From Rossellomorea marisflavi (GTDB lineage Bacteria > Bacillota > Bacilli > Bacillales > Bacillaceae_B): 64,000 nt of DNA. Both the position numbers and the translations under genes were made by a program. Positions within the stretch are counted from its first letter, which is position 1; each line of letters starts with the position of its first letter. This document shows positions 9,044 through 17,411 of the stretch, piece after piece. Where the stretch lies: contig NZ_LGUE01000001.1 of the NCBI RefSeq assembly GCF_001274775.1, positions 714,334 through 778,333 of the forward strand. The letters run 5' to 3'. The notes beneath the pieces were generated by a model. The model saw only the letters and a program-made list of their open reading frames with translations. It made no database searches and was not told where the DNA came from.

Positions 9044-9050
9044 TGTGATC

Positions 9051-9689
9051 TTATACGTAAAAAAGGATGCAGAAGTACATGAAGCTGCTGCCTGCCAGTA
9101 CGAAAAGATGCCAGATGGCATGATTGTAAGGGATCTTCTTCCATACATAGAATACGGCTCCGACAGAATATAGGATACCACCTGTAAGCAACAAATCGAA
9201 TCCCGCAGGAGTCAGACTTTCGTAAAGGGGCTTGATGGCTGCAAGCACGAGCCATCCCATGACAAGGTAAAAGAGGGTCGATACGATTTGAAAACGATCC
9301 ACGAAGTAACACTTGAAGATGATGCCTATGATGGCAAGCCCCCAAACAATACCGAATAATGTCCAGCCAAGGGCACTTCTCACACTCACGAGCATGAGTG
9401 GCGTATAAGTGCCGGCGATGAGCACATAGATGGCTGAATGGTCCAGGACGGCGAAGACATTCTTTGCCTTCGAAGGTTTAAAGCTATGAAGGAGGGTGGA
9501 GAAGAGATATAGCAGGATCATGGATGCTCCAAAAATGGAGAAACTGACCACGTGCCAGGCCGAACCTTTATCCACGGCGAAGAGGACGAGCATGATGAGT
9601 GCCGGGATACTCAAGATCAAGCCGATTCCATGGGTGATGGCGTTGGCTATCTCTTCCTTCCAGTTTGAAAAATCGAAATCATAGGTCAA
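9051..9689 (-). CDS. hemolysin III / PAQR family membrane protein (YplQ-like)
   Basis: The 212-residue, seven-helix protein has the HlyIII/PAQR signature: EEIANAITHGIGLIL near the N-terminus, SxxxH in the STLLHSF helix, and the C-terminal HAIWHLFVLAGS, which supply metal-binding His/Ser/Asp. PAQR relatives are membrane hydrolases or receptors that sense membrane fluidity; the bacterial role is unclear. Start TTG 9689 is preceded by AAAGGATG. It is convergent with dfrA, with repeat copy 1 between them, and divergent from the ypmP-like gene. Confidence 0.88.
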   Translation of the reverse strand: MTYDFDFSNWKEEIANAITHGIGLILSIPALIMLVLFAVDKGSAWHVVSFSIFGASMILLYLFSTLLHSFKPSKAKNVFAVLDHSAIYVLIAGTYTPLMLVSVRSALGWTLFGIVWGLAIIGIIFKCYFVDRFQIVSTLFYLVMGWLVLAAIKPLYESLTPAGFDLLLTGGILYSVGAVFYVWKKIPYNHAIWHLFVLAGSSFMYFCILFYV

Positions 9690-9872
9690 TCAAAACATCC
9701 TTTCTGAATGAGATTGTCTCTCCATGATAAATCTCTTAAGGAGGGAATGCAAACTTTATCACATTAAAGGGATGGGGATATAAATTTTTTACCAGTGTAG
9801 GTTTTGACATATTCTGCAGTGGGAATTGAGGTATAATAGAAGTACAAACGGGCATAAAAGAGGATTGATACT

Positions 9873-10118
9873 TTGCTGACAAAAACCATTGAGTTCAAAA
9901 CAAAGTATGGACAGAAGATTAAAGTCCACGGGATCCCGGTCATGAAGAATGACCATCCCCACTGGTTCACCGTAAATATGAGGCTGCGCCTTTATCTGGG
10001 CGGCCTGCATAAGCAGGGACCAGGGACCTACAGTTTCAGGGAATACTTGAAGAGAACGTTGAAATGGTCGGAATTCGAAAAGATTTATCAATCAGAAGAG
10101 CTGAAGAGCAACGCTTGA
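9873..10118 (+). CDS. ypmP: DUF2535 family protein (YpmP-like)
   Basis: The 81-residue protein starts at TTG 9873 after AGAGGA. It begins LTKTIEFKTKYGQKIKV and is basic, with no membrane segment or signal peptide. Length and position near ypmR/ypmS suggest YpmP, a DUF2535 protein of unknown function. TATAAT at 9832-9837 with the upstream GAGG could be an extended -10. TTGACA at 9804-9809 is 22 bases away, too far for a normal -35. Confidence 0.65.
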   Translation: MLTKTIEFKTKYGQKIKVHGIPVMKNDHPHWFTVNMRLRLYLGGLHKQGPGTYSFREYLKRTLKWSEFEKIYQSEELKSNA

Positions 10119-10127
10119 CCGGGGAGG

Positions 10128-10169
10128 GTGCCACTGCTAAGCTATATGGCTTGGCGGTGGCACTTTATT
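10128..10169 (+). terminator. intrinsic terminator after ypmP
   Basis: GTGCCAC (10128-10134) pairs with GTGGCAC (10157-10163), with further pairing inside, then TTTATT. A second hairpin, GTGACCG/CGGTCAC at 10175-10200, follows. Confidence 0.7.
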
Positions 10170-10296
10170 CGTATGTGACCGGGTTACTGGCAGCGGTCAC
10201 CAGGAGTCCCGTTTGTGGAGAAACGGTGAAATCCTTTTCATCTATTTAAATCCCAAACGAAGCACGCTATAATGAGAGGGATAAGGAAGATAGGAT

Positions 10297-11148
10297 GTGG
10301 CTAACATGGAGAAAATCAAAATTGTAACGGATTCAACAGCAGACTTATCGGAAGACATGATCGGGGAGTTGGATATACACGTGGTTCCACTTTCGATTTT
10401 CATCGAAGGGGAAACGTATTTAGATAGAGTGGACCTTTCACCTGAAATGTTCCTGGAAAAGATGAAAGCGTCGGATGAACTACCAAAAAGTTCACAGCCT
10501 TCAGCAGGGGTGTTCGCAGAACTGTATGACGAACTGGGCAAAGATGGATCGAAAGTGATTTCCATCCATATGACGGGTGGCATGAGCGGTACAGTCCGTT
10601 CTGCGGAATCCGCGGCTGAGATCACCGATACAGATGTCACGGTTGTCGATTCCCGGTTCATTTCAAGGGGACTCGGTTTTCAGGTGATCGAGGCGGCGAG
10701 GCTCGCCAGGGAGGGTAAAGGCTTGGAGGAAATCCTCAAGGCCATTACAGAAATCCGCGAAAAGACACAGCTTTATGTGGTAGTGGATACGCTCGAAAAT
10801 CTCGTCAAGGGAGGGCGTATCGGAAAAGGAAAAGCCATGATCGGTTCCTTGCTGAACATCAAGCCGATTGCTTCCCTCGCAGGAGGAGAATACACACCGG
10901 TGGCAAAAGTCAGGAGCCACACCCAGGTCGTGAAATTCCTTGTGCAGCAATTCATGGAAGATGTGAAAGGCAAAACCATAAAAGGCGTAGGGCTTTGTCA
11001 TGCCGACGGGCTGGCCCTCGCCCAGAACCTTAAATCAAAAATCGCCGAAAAGACCGGATACGATCAATTCGATATCGGCGTCACGACACCGATCATCAGC
11101 ACCCACACGGGGATCGGGGCAATCGGCTTCACCTATTATACGGATTGA
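10297..11148 (+). CDS. DegV family fatty-acid-binding protein
   Basis: This is a complete DegV protein of 283 residues. KIVTDSTADLSEDM opens it; SSQPSAGVF and MTGGMSGTVRSAE form the conserved lipid carboxylate-binding loops; VVDTLENLVKGGRIGKGKA and the C-terminal HTGIGAIGF complete the fold. FakB-type proteins present a fatty acid for phosphorylation by FakA; that partner is not in the window. Start is GTG 10297 (AAGGAAG 7 bases upstream) or ATG 10306. TATAAT at 10268-10273 is a likely -10 element. It is the second DegV gene in 11 kb. Confidence 0.9.
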   Translation: MANMEKIKIVTDSTADLSEDMIGELDIHVVPLSIFIEGETYLDRVDLSPEMFLEKMKASDELPKSSQPSAGVFAELYDELGKDGSKVISIHMTGGMSGTVRSAESAAEITDTDVTVVDSRFISRGLGFQVIEAARLAREGKGLEEILKAITEIREKTQLYVVVDTLENLVKGGRIGKGKAMIGSLLNIKPIASLAGGEYTPVAKVRSHTQVVKFLVQQFMEDVKGKTIKGVGLCHADGLALAQNLKSKIAEKTGYDQFDIGVTTPIISTHTGIGAIGFTYYTD

Positions 11149-11150
11149 TC

Positions 11151-11188
11151 AAAAAGGGACGAAAGCCTGAGCTTTCGTCCTTTTTTGT
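11151..11188. terminator. bidirectional terminator
   Basis: AAAAAGGGACGAAAGC and GCTTTCGTCCTTTTTT pair around CTGA. It serves degV on + and the PCYCGC lipoprotein gene on -. Confidence 0.85.
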
Positions 11189-11190
11189 TA

Positions 11191-11682
11191 TCAGGAAGGC
11201 ATGGGAGTCGGGGTCGGCTTGGCATAGCCCTCATTGTATTTCTCATCAATGGCTTTGCGGATTTCCTTGATCGACTTTCCCTTGTTATATTCGACAATGG
11301 ATTCGGCGGCAATTTCAAGGCATACCCCACAGCGGGTACCATGGTCATCCCATATGGTCTCCTCACCATCCTTCTGTTGGACAAAGCAGTTAAAATTGCT
11401 TTTATGTCCGGCAGAATCACCACAGCCGCAGTAGCACGGTATGTACTCGAGAAGTTCCTGGTGCTGTGCCGATGCCGCATAGATCGTTCTCATGGTATCC
11501 TCTTTCCCGTCAAGGAATGAGGGAAGAATGTCGGGTGACGCCGTTTTTTCCTGGATATCCTCATTCATGATGGCATGACTTTCGTGATCATGCTCCTTTG
11601 TTGTTTTTTCCTCTTCGGAGCATCCGGCAATGAGAAGCGTCATCACCATGAAAGGTGAGATAAACACATGACGTTGTTTCAC
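11191..11682 (-). CDS. PCYCGC-motif lipoprotein
   Basis: The 163-residue product starts at GTG 11682. It has a lipoprotein signal peptide with lipobox LIAGC (Cys about residue 21), then a His/Glu-rich linker (EHDHESHAIMNED) and the motif YIPCYCGCGDSAGH that names the family. Two more Cys pairs (NFNCF and RCGVCLE) follow. The Cys and His content suggests metal binding or redox work at the outer face of the membrane, but no function is established. It is divergent from ypmR. Confidence 0.85.
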   Translation of the reverse strand: MKQRHVFISPFMVMTLLIAGCSEEEKTTKEHDHESHAIMNEDIQEKTASPDILPSFLDGKEDTMRTIYAASAQHQELLEYIPCYCGCGDSAGHKSNFNCFVQQKDGEETIWDDHGTRCGVCLEIAAESIVEYNKGKSIKEIRKAIDEKYNEGYAKPTPTPMPS

Positions 11683-11946
11683 TCAAAAAACCCCCTATAC
11701 TATCGTATGTAATTGAATTGTAACATTCATTTATCACCGTGCCATACATACAATAGTCATAGAATGTTGAACGTTTTGTCACAAATCGGCTAGTGGATTG
11801 TATCCGCCTTCATCTGTCGCTTGTGACACGGACTTATTGCCCTGAAGCCTCTTTATCTGATACACTAGTAACTTCAAAACGTCTGGATCATGTTTCGGTC
11901 TGAATGAAGAGTGATATACTATATATAAAGGAAAGGCGAGGTGAAT

Positions 11947-12759
11947 ATGATGAAAAAATGGAGTGTTCTCATTCTCGCTTTTGTATTTTTCTTGTCGGGG
12001 TGTTCCATTGAAGATGCGGCGAAGCATGTTTCGAGGCAGGTTTCCGACTGGGAAAAAGACCAGCCTCCCGAAGCGTTCATTCCGAAGAATTTGAATGTCA
12101 CCTCCGTCGGGGATTCCCTGACTCAGGGGGTTGGAGACAGTACCGACAGCGGGGGTTATGTACCTTATCTTGAGAAGCTTCTTGAATCCACCGATGGCGT
12201 GAAGGATGCCGACTTCCATAATTATGGCGTCAGGGGCAATCGGACCGATCAATTGTTGAAGAAAATCAAAACCGATGAAGTGAAGTCTTCCATCGAAAAA
12301 TCCGATGTGGTCATGATCACGATCGGTGGCAATGATATCATGAAGATCTTCAAGCAGAATCTTTCCAAGCTCAAGCTTGATGTCTTTCAACAGGAGCAGA
12401 TTGCCTATCAGGAGAGGTTGAAAGAAATCCTCGATACGATCAGGGAATACAATCCCGATGCCGGAATCGTCCTTGTCGGGCTTTATAATCCTTTCAATAC
12501 ATGGTTTTCCGATATTGAAGAGGTCGAAGAAATCATTGATAGTTGGAATGAAGGAAGTCGTGAAGTGCTGGATGACTATGATCGTTCCCTGTTCGTCGAG
12601 ATCGACGATCTGTTCATTGATGCCGGTGACGAATTGCTCTTCGAGGATTATTTCCATCCGAATGACGATGGGTATGAGCTCATTGCAGAGCGTATGTTTA
12701 AAAGGATGACGAAGGGGGAAACATTAGCTTCGTTGACACGTAAAGAGAAAAATCAATAG
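11947..12759 (+). CDS. ypmR: SGNH/GDSL-type lipase lipoprotein YpmR
   Basis: The 270-residue lipoprotein has lipobox FLSGC and the SGNH hydrolase blocks: SVGDSLTQGVGD (block I, nucleophile Ser), GVRGNRTDQLL (Gly block), MITIGGNDIM (Asn block) and YFHPNDDGY (Asp/His block). It probably hydrolyses an acyl ester at the cell surface; the substrate is unknown. Start is ATG 11947 or 11950 after GCGAGGTG. TATACT near 11915 could be the -10 element. ypmS follows after 14 bases, as in B. subtilis. Confidence 0.88.
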   Translation: MMKKWSVLILAFVFFLSGCSIEDAAKHVSRQVSDWEKDQPPEAFIPKNLNVTSVGDSLTQGVGDSTDSGGYVPYLEKLLESTDGVKDADFHNYGVRGNRTDQLLKKIKTDEVKSSIEKSDVVMITIGGNDIMKIFKQNLSKLKLDVFQQEQIAYQERLKEILDTIREYNPDAGIVLVGLYNPFNTWFSDIEEVEEIIDSWNEGSREVLDDYDRSLFVEIDDLFIDAGDELLFEDYFHPNDDGYELIAERMFKRMTKGETLASLTRKEKNQ

Positions 12760-12773
12760 GAAGAGGAGTCGCC

Positions 12774-13367
12774 ATGAAGAGCAAATGGAAAGTGGGGTTC
12801 TTTGCATTAGCCGGGCTGATGCTGGCAGTGATCATCGTCCTTCTGATCATGGTGTCTGCACCGATCAAGGACGACCCGGTTCCTAAAGGGAATCCTGACG
12901 AAAACAATGATGTCGGATTCAATATCCAGACAGATAAAGAGGACTTGAACCTGATCATCGAACATTATATCGAAGAAGAGGGCATGGATGGCCCGGTTGA
13001 TTACGGAGTGCAGCTGAAGGATGATGTTGAACTTATCGGCTCTGTACCCGTATTCACCTCGAATCTTGATTTCAAATTGACATTCGAACCGGAAGCCCTC
13101 GAGAATGGGGATATCCTGCTGAAGCAAAAATCCATCTCACTCGGTAAACTTAAGCTACCAGTCTCTTACGTGCTTAAAATCGTTAGGGACTCCTATAATT
13201 TCCCCGAGTGGGTGAAGATTCGACCAAATGATGAAGAAATCTATGTGGCCCTTCAGGATATGGAGCTGAAGAGCGACATCAAGGTGCGTGCGAATGAATT
13301 CAATTTGAAGGATGACCGTATCTCATTCCGATTGCTCGTTCCCGTTGATCGTGCCCTGCAAAATTAA
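12774..13367 (+). CDS. ypmS: YpmS family membrane-anchored protein (DUF2140)
   Basis: The 197-residue protein has one N-terminal membrane helix (FFALAGLMLAVIIVLLIMV) and an extracytoplasmic domain rich in beta structure, with VYVxL-type repeats near the end. This is the YpmS/DUF2140 layout; no enzyme motif is present. It follows ypmR with a GAAGAGGAG Shine-Dalgarno and ends in a shared terminator, so ypmR-ypmS is a two-gene operon. The constant pairing suggests a joint role at the envelope, by inference only. Confidence 0.85.
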   Translation: MKSKWKVGFFALAGLMLAVIIVLLIMVSAPIKDDPVPKGNPDENNDVGFNIQTDKEDLNLIIEHYIEEEGMDGPVDYGVQLKDDVELIGSVPVFTSNLDFKLTFEPEALENGDILLKQKSISLGKLKLPVSYVLKIVRDSYNFPEWVKIRPNDEEIYVALQDMELKSDIKVRANEFNLKDDRISFRLLVPVDRALQN

Positions 13368-13398
13368 AAGAAGGCAGCCGACCCGGCTGCCTTCTTTC
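13367..13398. terminator. bidirectional terminator
   Basis: AAAGAAGGCAGCCG and CGGCTGCCTTCTTT pair around ACC, between convergent ypmS and the DUF4397 gene. Confidence 0.85.
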
Positions 13399-13402
13399 TC
13401 AT

Positions 13403-14143
13403 TTATCCCTTGATGAGCACAGCTTCCAGGGCAGGCTCGCCGCCTGCGAAGCCCGCTGCAATGATGGTATAGGCCTGATTCGCCTCGAATTTGACGTCAG
13501 GGATGGAGAGGACAACGTCCTTGGATCCTGCCGGCCTGACTTCGAGGTCGACGGTCATGGGGGTCAATCCCAAGTATTCCGTTGCCTGCTTAAAGGAGAC
13601 ATTCGGGAAGATGACATCTCTTCCTTTGACCGCGATGTCGACGGCAGGTGCATCCGGTGAAAGGTGGATGAACTTCACTTTCGTTTCTCCCGCCGGTACT
13701 CCAGGTTCATCCACATACGGAAGGAGCTGCAGCTTTTTCGTCGTTCCGGCTGCTGCCAACGTGTATGCTTTGCCCGGGTCGACCTTGACCTTTTTGCTGA
13801 TGATCGTTTCTGTGCTGGTACCTGTCGGATACACATCAATATGATACTTGCCTCCCGGCAGGGTGAGGTAGTCGCTGACATCCTTGAATGCGAGTTTCCT
13901 CAGTACACGGTGTCCGTTGACGTATACATCGACTTCCCCTGCATCCGGCACCCCGTGGAATACCCGGACATAGCTCGGTTGGGAAGCCGTCGTCAGATCG
14001 GCTCTCTGGGCCTCGAGGGCAAGCCTCATATATTTAAGGTGTTTCAGATAATAATGATGATGCATATTCGGATTGGAATATTTGTAATAGCAGGATAAAA
14101 GATCATACATCGCGGCTTTATTCAAATACTGTTCCTGGCTCAT
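13403..14143 (-). CDS. DUF4397 domain-containing protein
   Basis: The 246-residue protein starts at MSQEQYLNKA, after GAAGGAGAG on the - strand. A Tyr/His-rich N-terminal stretch (LSCYYKYSNPNMHHHYYLKH) is followed by two DUF4397 repeats: VRVFHGVPDAGEVDVYVNG and VKFIHLSPDAPAVDIAVKG. No signal peptide or membrane helix is visible. The family is common in spore-formers and its role is not known. The start region is divergent from the rsgA leader, about 70 bases from its promoter. Confidence 0.85.
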   Translation of the reverse strand: MSQEQYLNKAAMYDLLSCYYKYSNPNMHHHYYLKHLKYMRLALEAQRADLTTASQPSYVRVFHGVPDAGEVDVYVNGHRVLRKLAFKDVSDYLTLPGGKYHIDVYPTGTSTETIISKKVKVDPGKAYTLAAAGTTKKLQLLPYVDEPGVPAGETKVKFIHLSPDAPAVDIAVKGRDVIFPNVSFKQATEYLGLTPMTVDLEVRPAGSKDVVLSIPDVKFEANQAYTIIAAGFAGGEPALEAVLIKG

Positions 14144-14214
14144 GAAGACATCTCTCCTTCGTACGGACTTGACAGGATAGAATATGCATGAACGCCCAAA
14201 CGGTGAAAATATTC

Positions 14215-14242
14215 TTGCACTTCGGAATATTGATGATATAAT
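14215..14242 (+). promoter_or_regulatory. sigma-A promoter of the rsgA2 leader
   Basis: TTGCAC (14215-14220), a 16-base spacer and a perfect TATAAT (14237-14242). Transcription would start near 14249, about 27 bases before the leader peptide. Confidence 0.75.
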
Positions 14243-14275
14243 TGGAATAACGACAAAAGAGAGCAGGTGATGAAT

Positions 14276-14350
14276 ATGGGATTCTCGACTGGAGCATTCA
14301 ACCACACATACCAATACCAAAACCGCATTCATCACGCTTCCGTGCTCTAA
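14276..14350 (+). CDS. 24-residue leader peptide upstream of rsgA2
   Basis: ATG 14276 follows AGGTGA (14265-14270) with five bases between. The frame reads MGFSTGAFNHTYQYQNRIHH then ASVL and a TAA stop. An in-frame ATG at 14270 is less well placed. The ORF lies between a strong promoter and a strong terminator, 87 bases before rsgA2. Its coding bases 14323-14337 pair with the terminator region, and 14327-14335 pair with its own Shine-Dalgarno/start region. This fits a cis-acting leader whose translation is sensed. I do not recognise the peptide. Confidence 0.7.
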   Translation: MGFSTGAFNHTYQYQNRIHHASVL

Positions 14351-14420
14351 CGGGGTTAACAGGGACCATTCTGCCTGAAGAAGAATCCGTCTGCGTGATG
14401 AACGCGGACGGATTTTTTAT
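14323..14420 (+). promoter_or_regulatory. attenuator: anti-terminator pairing and intrinsic terminator
   Basis: Terminator: AATCCGTCTGCG (14384-14395) pairs with CGCGGACGGATT (14403-14414) around a 7-base loop (one G-U pair), followed by TTTTAT. Anti-terminator: CCGCATTCATCACGC (14323-14337) pairs 14 of 15 bases with GCGTGATGAACGCGG (14393-14407), which removes both terminator arms. A third segment, GTGATGAAT (14267-14275), pairs perfectly with 14327-14335 and competes for it. Confidence 0.75.
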
Positions 14421-14437
14421 TTTAGGAGGAATTACCA

Positions 14438-15478
14438 TTGAATCAGTATAAATCAATCATTTTTAATACCGCCAGGCAGGAATATGCCCTTCATCTGGCA
14501 GACCATTCGGAAGTGGCACGGGTGGTCACGGAACAAAAGGGATTCTATAAGGTGATGACGGACACGGAAGAAGGATTGCTGTGTCAGGTGACAGGAAAGA
14601 TGAGGTTCCGATCAGCTTCCCGTGAAAACCTTCCGGCAGTCGGTGACTGGGTGACCATCAGGAAGGATGAAGCCATCATCGAGCGTGTCCTTCCCAGGAA
14701 GAGCAAGTTCTCACGGAAAATGGCAGGGAATGAGGCGGAAGAACAAATCATCGCCGCGAATATTGATACGGTTTTCATTTTGAGCTCATTGAATGACGAT
14801 CTTAATCTTCATCGAATCGAGCGGTACGTCATCCTGTGCTGGGAGAGCGGTGCTAACCCCGTTGTGATCCTTACAAAGGCAGATGTCTGTACCGATGTGG
14901 CTGAACGGGTCTCTGAAGTAGAGGCTGCGCTCGTAGGGGTGCCCGTCCTGGCCATCAGTTCCCTGGACCGTACAGGGTTGGAGGCGCTGTATCCGTATCT
15001 TACCCCTGGTAAGACCGTCGCCTTGACGGGCTCTTCCGGCGTGGGAAAATCCACCCTTACTAATGAACTTCTTCAAGAAAGCCTTCAGAAAACGAAGGAA
15101 GTCCGGGATTCAGATGATAAAGGAAGGCATACCACGACCCATCGGGAGCTATTCCTCCTCGATTCGGGAGCTGCCCTTATCGATACGCCCGGTATGAGGG
15201 AGATCCAGATCCTCCAAGGAAGCGAAGGTCTGTCCACCCAGTTCAACGACGTGGAGGAGCTTGCACGTTCCTGCAGATTCAATGATTGCTCTCACGGGAG
15301 CGAACCGGGCTGTGCCATCAGAATCGCCATCGAGGAAGGGTCGTTAAGTGAGGATCGATACCTTCATTATGAGAAGCTGCAAAGGGAAATCGCCTACATG
15401 GAAAGGCGCGGCAATAAACGCCTCGAGTCCCTTGAGAGGAAAAAATGGAAGAGCATGAGCAAGAAACGGAAAAACTGA
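14438..15478 (+). CDS. rsgA: ribosome small-subunit-dependent GTPase A (second RsgA-type)
   Basis: The 346-residue protein has an N-terminal OB-like domain, a circularly permuted GTPase (G4 LTKADVC first, then G1 GSSGVGKST and G3 DTPGMRE) and a C-terminal zinc site (CRFNDCSHGSEPGCAI). RsgA GTPases act in late 30S maturation and bind 30S during stress. The usual Bacillaceae rsgA is in the prkC/rpe cluster, which is not here, so this is probably a paralogue (inference). Start TTG 14438 has TAGGAGGA 7 bases upstream. Expression should depend on read-through of the leader terminator. Confidence 0.9.
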   Translation: MNQYKSIIFNTARQEYALHLADHSEVARVVTEQKGFYKVMTDTEEGLLCQVTGKMRFRSASRENLPAVGDWVTIRKDEAIIERVLPRKSKFSRKMAGNEAEEQIIAANIDTVFILSSLNDDLNLHRIERYVILCWESGANPVVILTKADVCTDVAERVSEVEAALVGVPVLAISSLDRTGLEALYPYLTPGKTVALTGSSGVGKSTLTNELLQESLQKTKEVRDSDDKGRHTTTHRELFLLDSGAALIDTPGMREIQILQGSEGLSTQFNDVEELARSCRFNDCSHGSEPGCAIRIAIEEGSLSEDRYLHYEKLQREIAYMERRGNKRLESLERKKWKSMSKKRKN

Positions 15479-15746
15479 TGCAACTGTCCCTTTCTTTGTA
15501 CCCTGGGATGGAATAGGGATGGTTGGAAAAGTGAACAGCCGGTAGAACGATTTTCTGATGATAACGGTCTTGTCCCTTTAACACGAGGTGTGTCAACACC
15601 CGTATGTAAAGGGATTTTTAAATTGATTGAATGCATCATGCGGACAATGTTTCTGTACCACGTCCCGGAAGGCGGATTGTTTAACTTTTCAGTGCATTTG
15701 GGGTACACTTACAGTATGAAATCACGAATAGGAAAGGGTGTTGATC

Positions 15747-16289
15747 ATGACGGGTGAAAAGAAGAAAAAAAAGGCGACCTTCGCCGGAGGATGTTTCTGG
15801 TGCATGGTCAAACCATTCGATGAACAGCCTGGTATTTATGGCATCACTTCAGGTTATACGGGAGGTCATGTCAAGAATCCGACTTACCGTCAGGTATGCT
15901 CTGAGACAACCGGGCACTATGAAGCAGTCGAAATCGAATATGACCCCGATGTATTCCCATATGAAAAATTGTTGGAGCTTTACTGGCAGCAGATCGATCC
16001 GACTGATCCCGGAGGGCAGTTCCATGATCGGGGACAATCGTATCAGACCGTCATCTTTTACCATGATGACAGCCAAAAGGAGGCTGCGGAGGCTTCAAAA
16101 GAAGAACTTGCAGCATCGGGGCGATTCAGTCAGCCCATCGCAACCAAGATCCTCCCTGCATCCGAGTTCTACCCAGCAGAGGAATATCACCAGGATTACT
16201 ATAAAAAGAATCCCACACACTATCGTCAATACAGCATAGGATCCGGACGCGCCGGATTCATACAGCATCATTGGAGGGATGAAGGATGA
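15747..16289 (+). CDS. msrA: peptide-methionine (S)-S-oxide reductase MsrA
   Basis: The 180-residue enzyme repairs the S epimer of methionine sulfoxide in proteins. The active site GGCFWCM lies near residue 14, followed by [16 protein letters not shown] and the [11 protein letters not shown] segment. Start ATG 15747 is preceded by GGAAAGGGTG; upstream GTG/TTG codons lie within that Shine-Dalgarno. The msrB start overlaps its stop (ATGA), so both enantiomer-specific reductases are made together. Confidence 0.95.
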   Translation: MTGEKKKKKATFAGGCFWCMVKPFDEQPGIYGITSGYTGGHVKNPTYRQVCSETTGHYEAVEIEYDPDVFPYEKLLELYWQQIDPTDPGGQFHDRGQSYQTVIFYHDDSQKEAAEASKEELAASGRFSQPIATKILPASEFYPAEEYHQDYYKKNPTHYRQYSIGSGRAGFIQHHWRDEG

Positions 16290-16711
16290 GTAAAGAGGAT
16301 CTCAAAAATAAACTCACAGCAGAACAATATGAAGTGACACAAAACAATGGAACCGAGCCTCCTTTCAGGAATGAGTATTGGGACCAATTCTCTGATGGGA
16401 TCTATGTGGATGTCGTGTCCGGTGAAGCCCTTTTCAGCTCACGGGATAAATATGACGCCGGCTGCGGATGGCCCAGCTTCACGAAGCCGATCCAAAAGGA
16501 AGACATCGTCGAAAAACAGGACAGAAGTCATTTCATGGTTCGGACAGAGGTCCGTTCCAAAGAAGCCGATTCTCATCTCGGGCATGTATTCGATGACGGT
16601 CCTGGTCCAACCAAGCTCCGTTATTGCATCAATTCGGCCGCCCTCAGATTCATCCCGTTAGATGAACTTGAAGAAGAAGGCTACGGGGAATACAAAAAGC
16701 TTTTTGATTGA
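16286..16711 (+). CDS. msrB: peptide-methionine (R)-S-oxide reductase MsrB
   Basis: The 141-residue SelR-fold enzyme reduces the R epimer of methionine sulfoxide. [18 protein letters not shown] and the catalytic [12 protein letters not shown] are present. The two CxxC zinc pairs of some MsrB proteins are absent, which is common in Bacillaceae forms. It overlaps msrA by four bases. The next gene, a PTS IIA protein, begins 70 bases later and may have its own promoter. Confidence 0.95.
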   Translation: MSKEDLKNKLTAEQYEVTQNNGTEPPFRNEYWDQFSDGIYVDVVSGEALFSSRDKYDAGCGWPSFTKPIQKEDIVEKQDRSHFMVRTEVRSKEADSHLGHVFDDGPGPTKLRYCINSAALRFIPLDELEEEGYGEYKKLFD

Positions 16712-16781
16712 ATCAACATGCCATCCGCCAGGTTTATGGCGGAGTACATAGGTGTAAATATACAGTAGGATGGTGAATGAT

Positions 16782-17282
16782 ATGTTCAAGAAATTATTCG
16801 GTAAGAAAGAAGAAAGCCCTAAAACAATCTCGGTCGTTGCTCCTTTATCGGGAACGATCAAATCATTGGAAGAAGTACCGGATCCAGTGTTCTCTCAAAA
16901 AATGATGGGGGACGGGATCGCAATCGTTCCCGATAACGGAAAAGTGGTTTCCCCGGTAGACGGAGAAATCATGCAGCTATTCCCAACCAAGCACGCCGTC
17001 GGCATCAAGGCAGCGAACGGTGCGGAATTACTCATCCATATCGGACTTGAAACGGTCTCCATGAAAGGAGAGGGGTTCGAGGCTCATGTGTCTGAAGGCT
17101 CCAAGGTACAAGCGGGCGATCCCCTCATTACGTTTGACGTAAGGCTGGTAGAAGAAAAGGCCAAGAGCACCATCACTCCGATCATTTTGACAAACGGAGA
17201 CGATATGGGAGAGCTTGTGAAAAAGGATGGAACCAAGGTAGAGGCAGGAAGCGGAGAAATCCTGGAGATTTCTTCAAAATGA
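16782..17282 (+). CDS. PTS glucose-type IIA component (YpqE-like)
   Basis: The 166-residue protein is a free-standing EIIA-Glc. Both active-region histidines are visible: PTKHAVGI and LLIHIGLETV, the second in the position phosphorylated by HPr. It carries phosphate from HPr to a sugar-specific IIB/IIC complex, none of which is nearby. B. subtilis YpqE is a similar orphan IIA. Start ATG 16782 is placed seven bases after GGATGGTG; ATG 16770 would overlap it. It ends in a strong terminator. Confidence 0.9.
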   Translation: MFKKLFGKKEESPKTISVVAPLSGTIKSLEEVPDPVFSQKMMGDGIAIVPDNGKVVSPVDGEIMQLFPTKHAVGIKAANGAELLIHIGLETVSMKGEGFEAHVSEGSKVQAGDPLITFDVRLVEEKAKSTITPIILTNGDDMGELVKKDGTKVEAGSGEILEISSK

Positions 17283-17287
17283 ACGGA

Positions 17288-17325
17288 GAGGACCGGGGAA
17301 TCATGACCGGTCCTCTTTTCTTTTT
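17288..17325 (+). terminator. intrinsic terminator after the IIA gene
   Basis: GAGGACCGG (17288-17296) pairs with CCGGTCCTC (17307-17315) and is followed by TTTTCTTTTT. Confidence 0.85.
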
Positions 17326-17411
17326 GGGGAAAAACACAAACCTTTTGTGGGTGATTGACATACAGTGTATAGAAATTTGATTCAATCACTTAACCTTAAG
17401 GAGTGGTTTAC

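Noticed and set aside
9804..9837. TTGACA...TATAAT promoter before ypmP
   Set aside because: The hexamers are separated by 22 bases, outside the usual 16-18; the TATAAT may still act as an extended -10.
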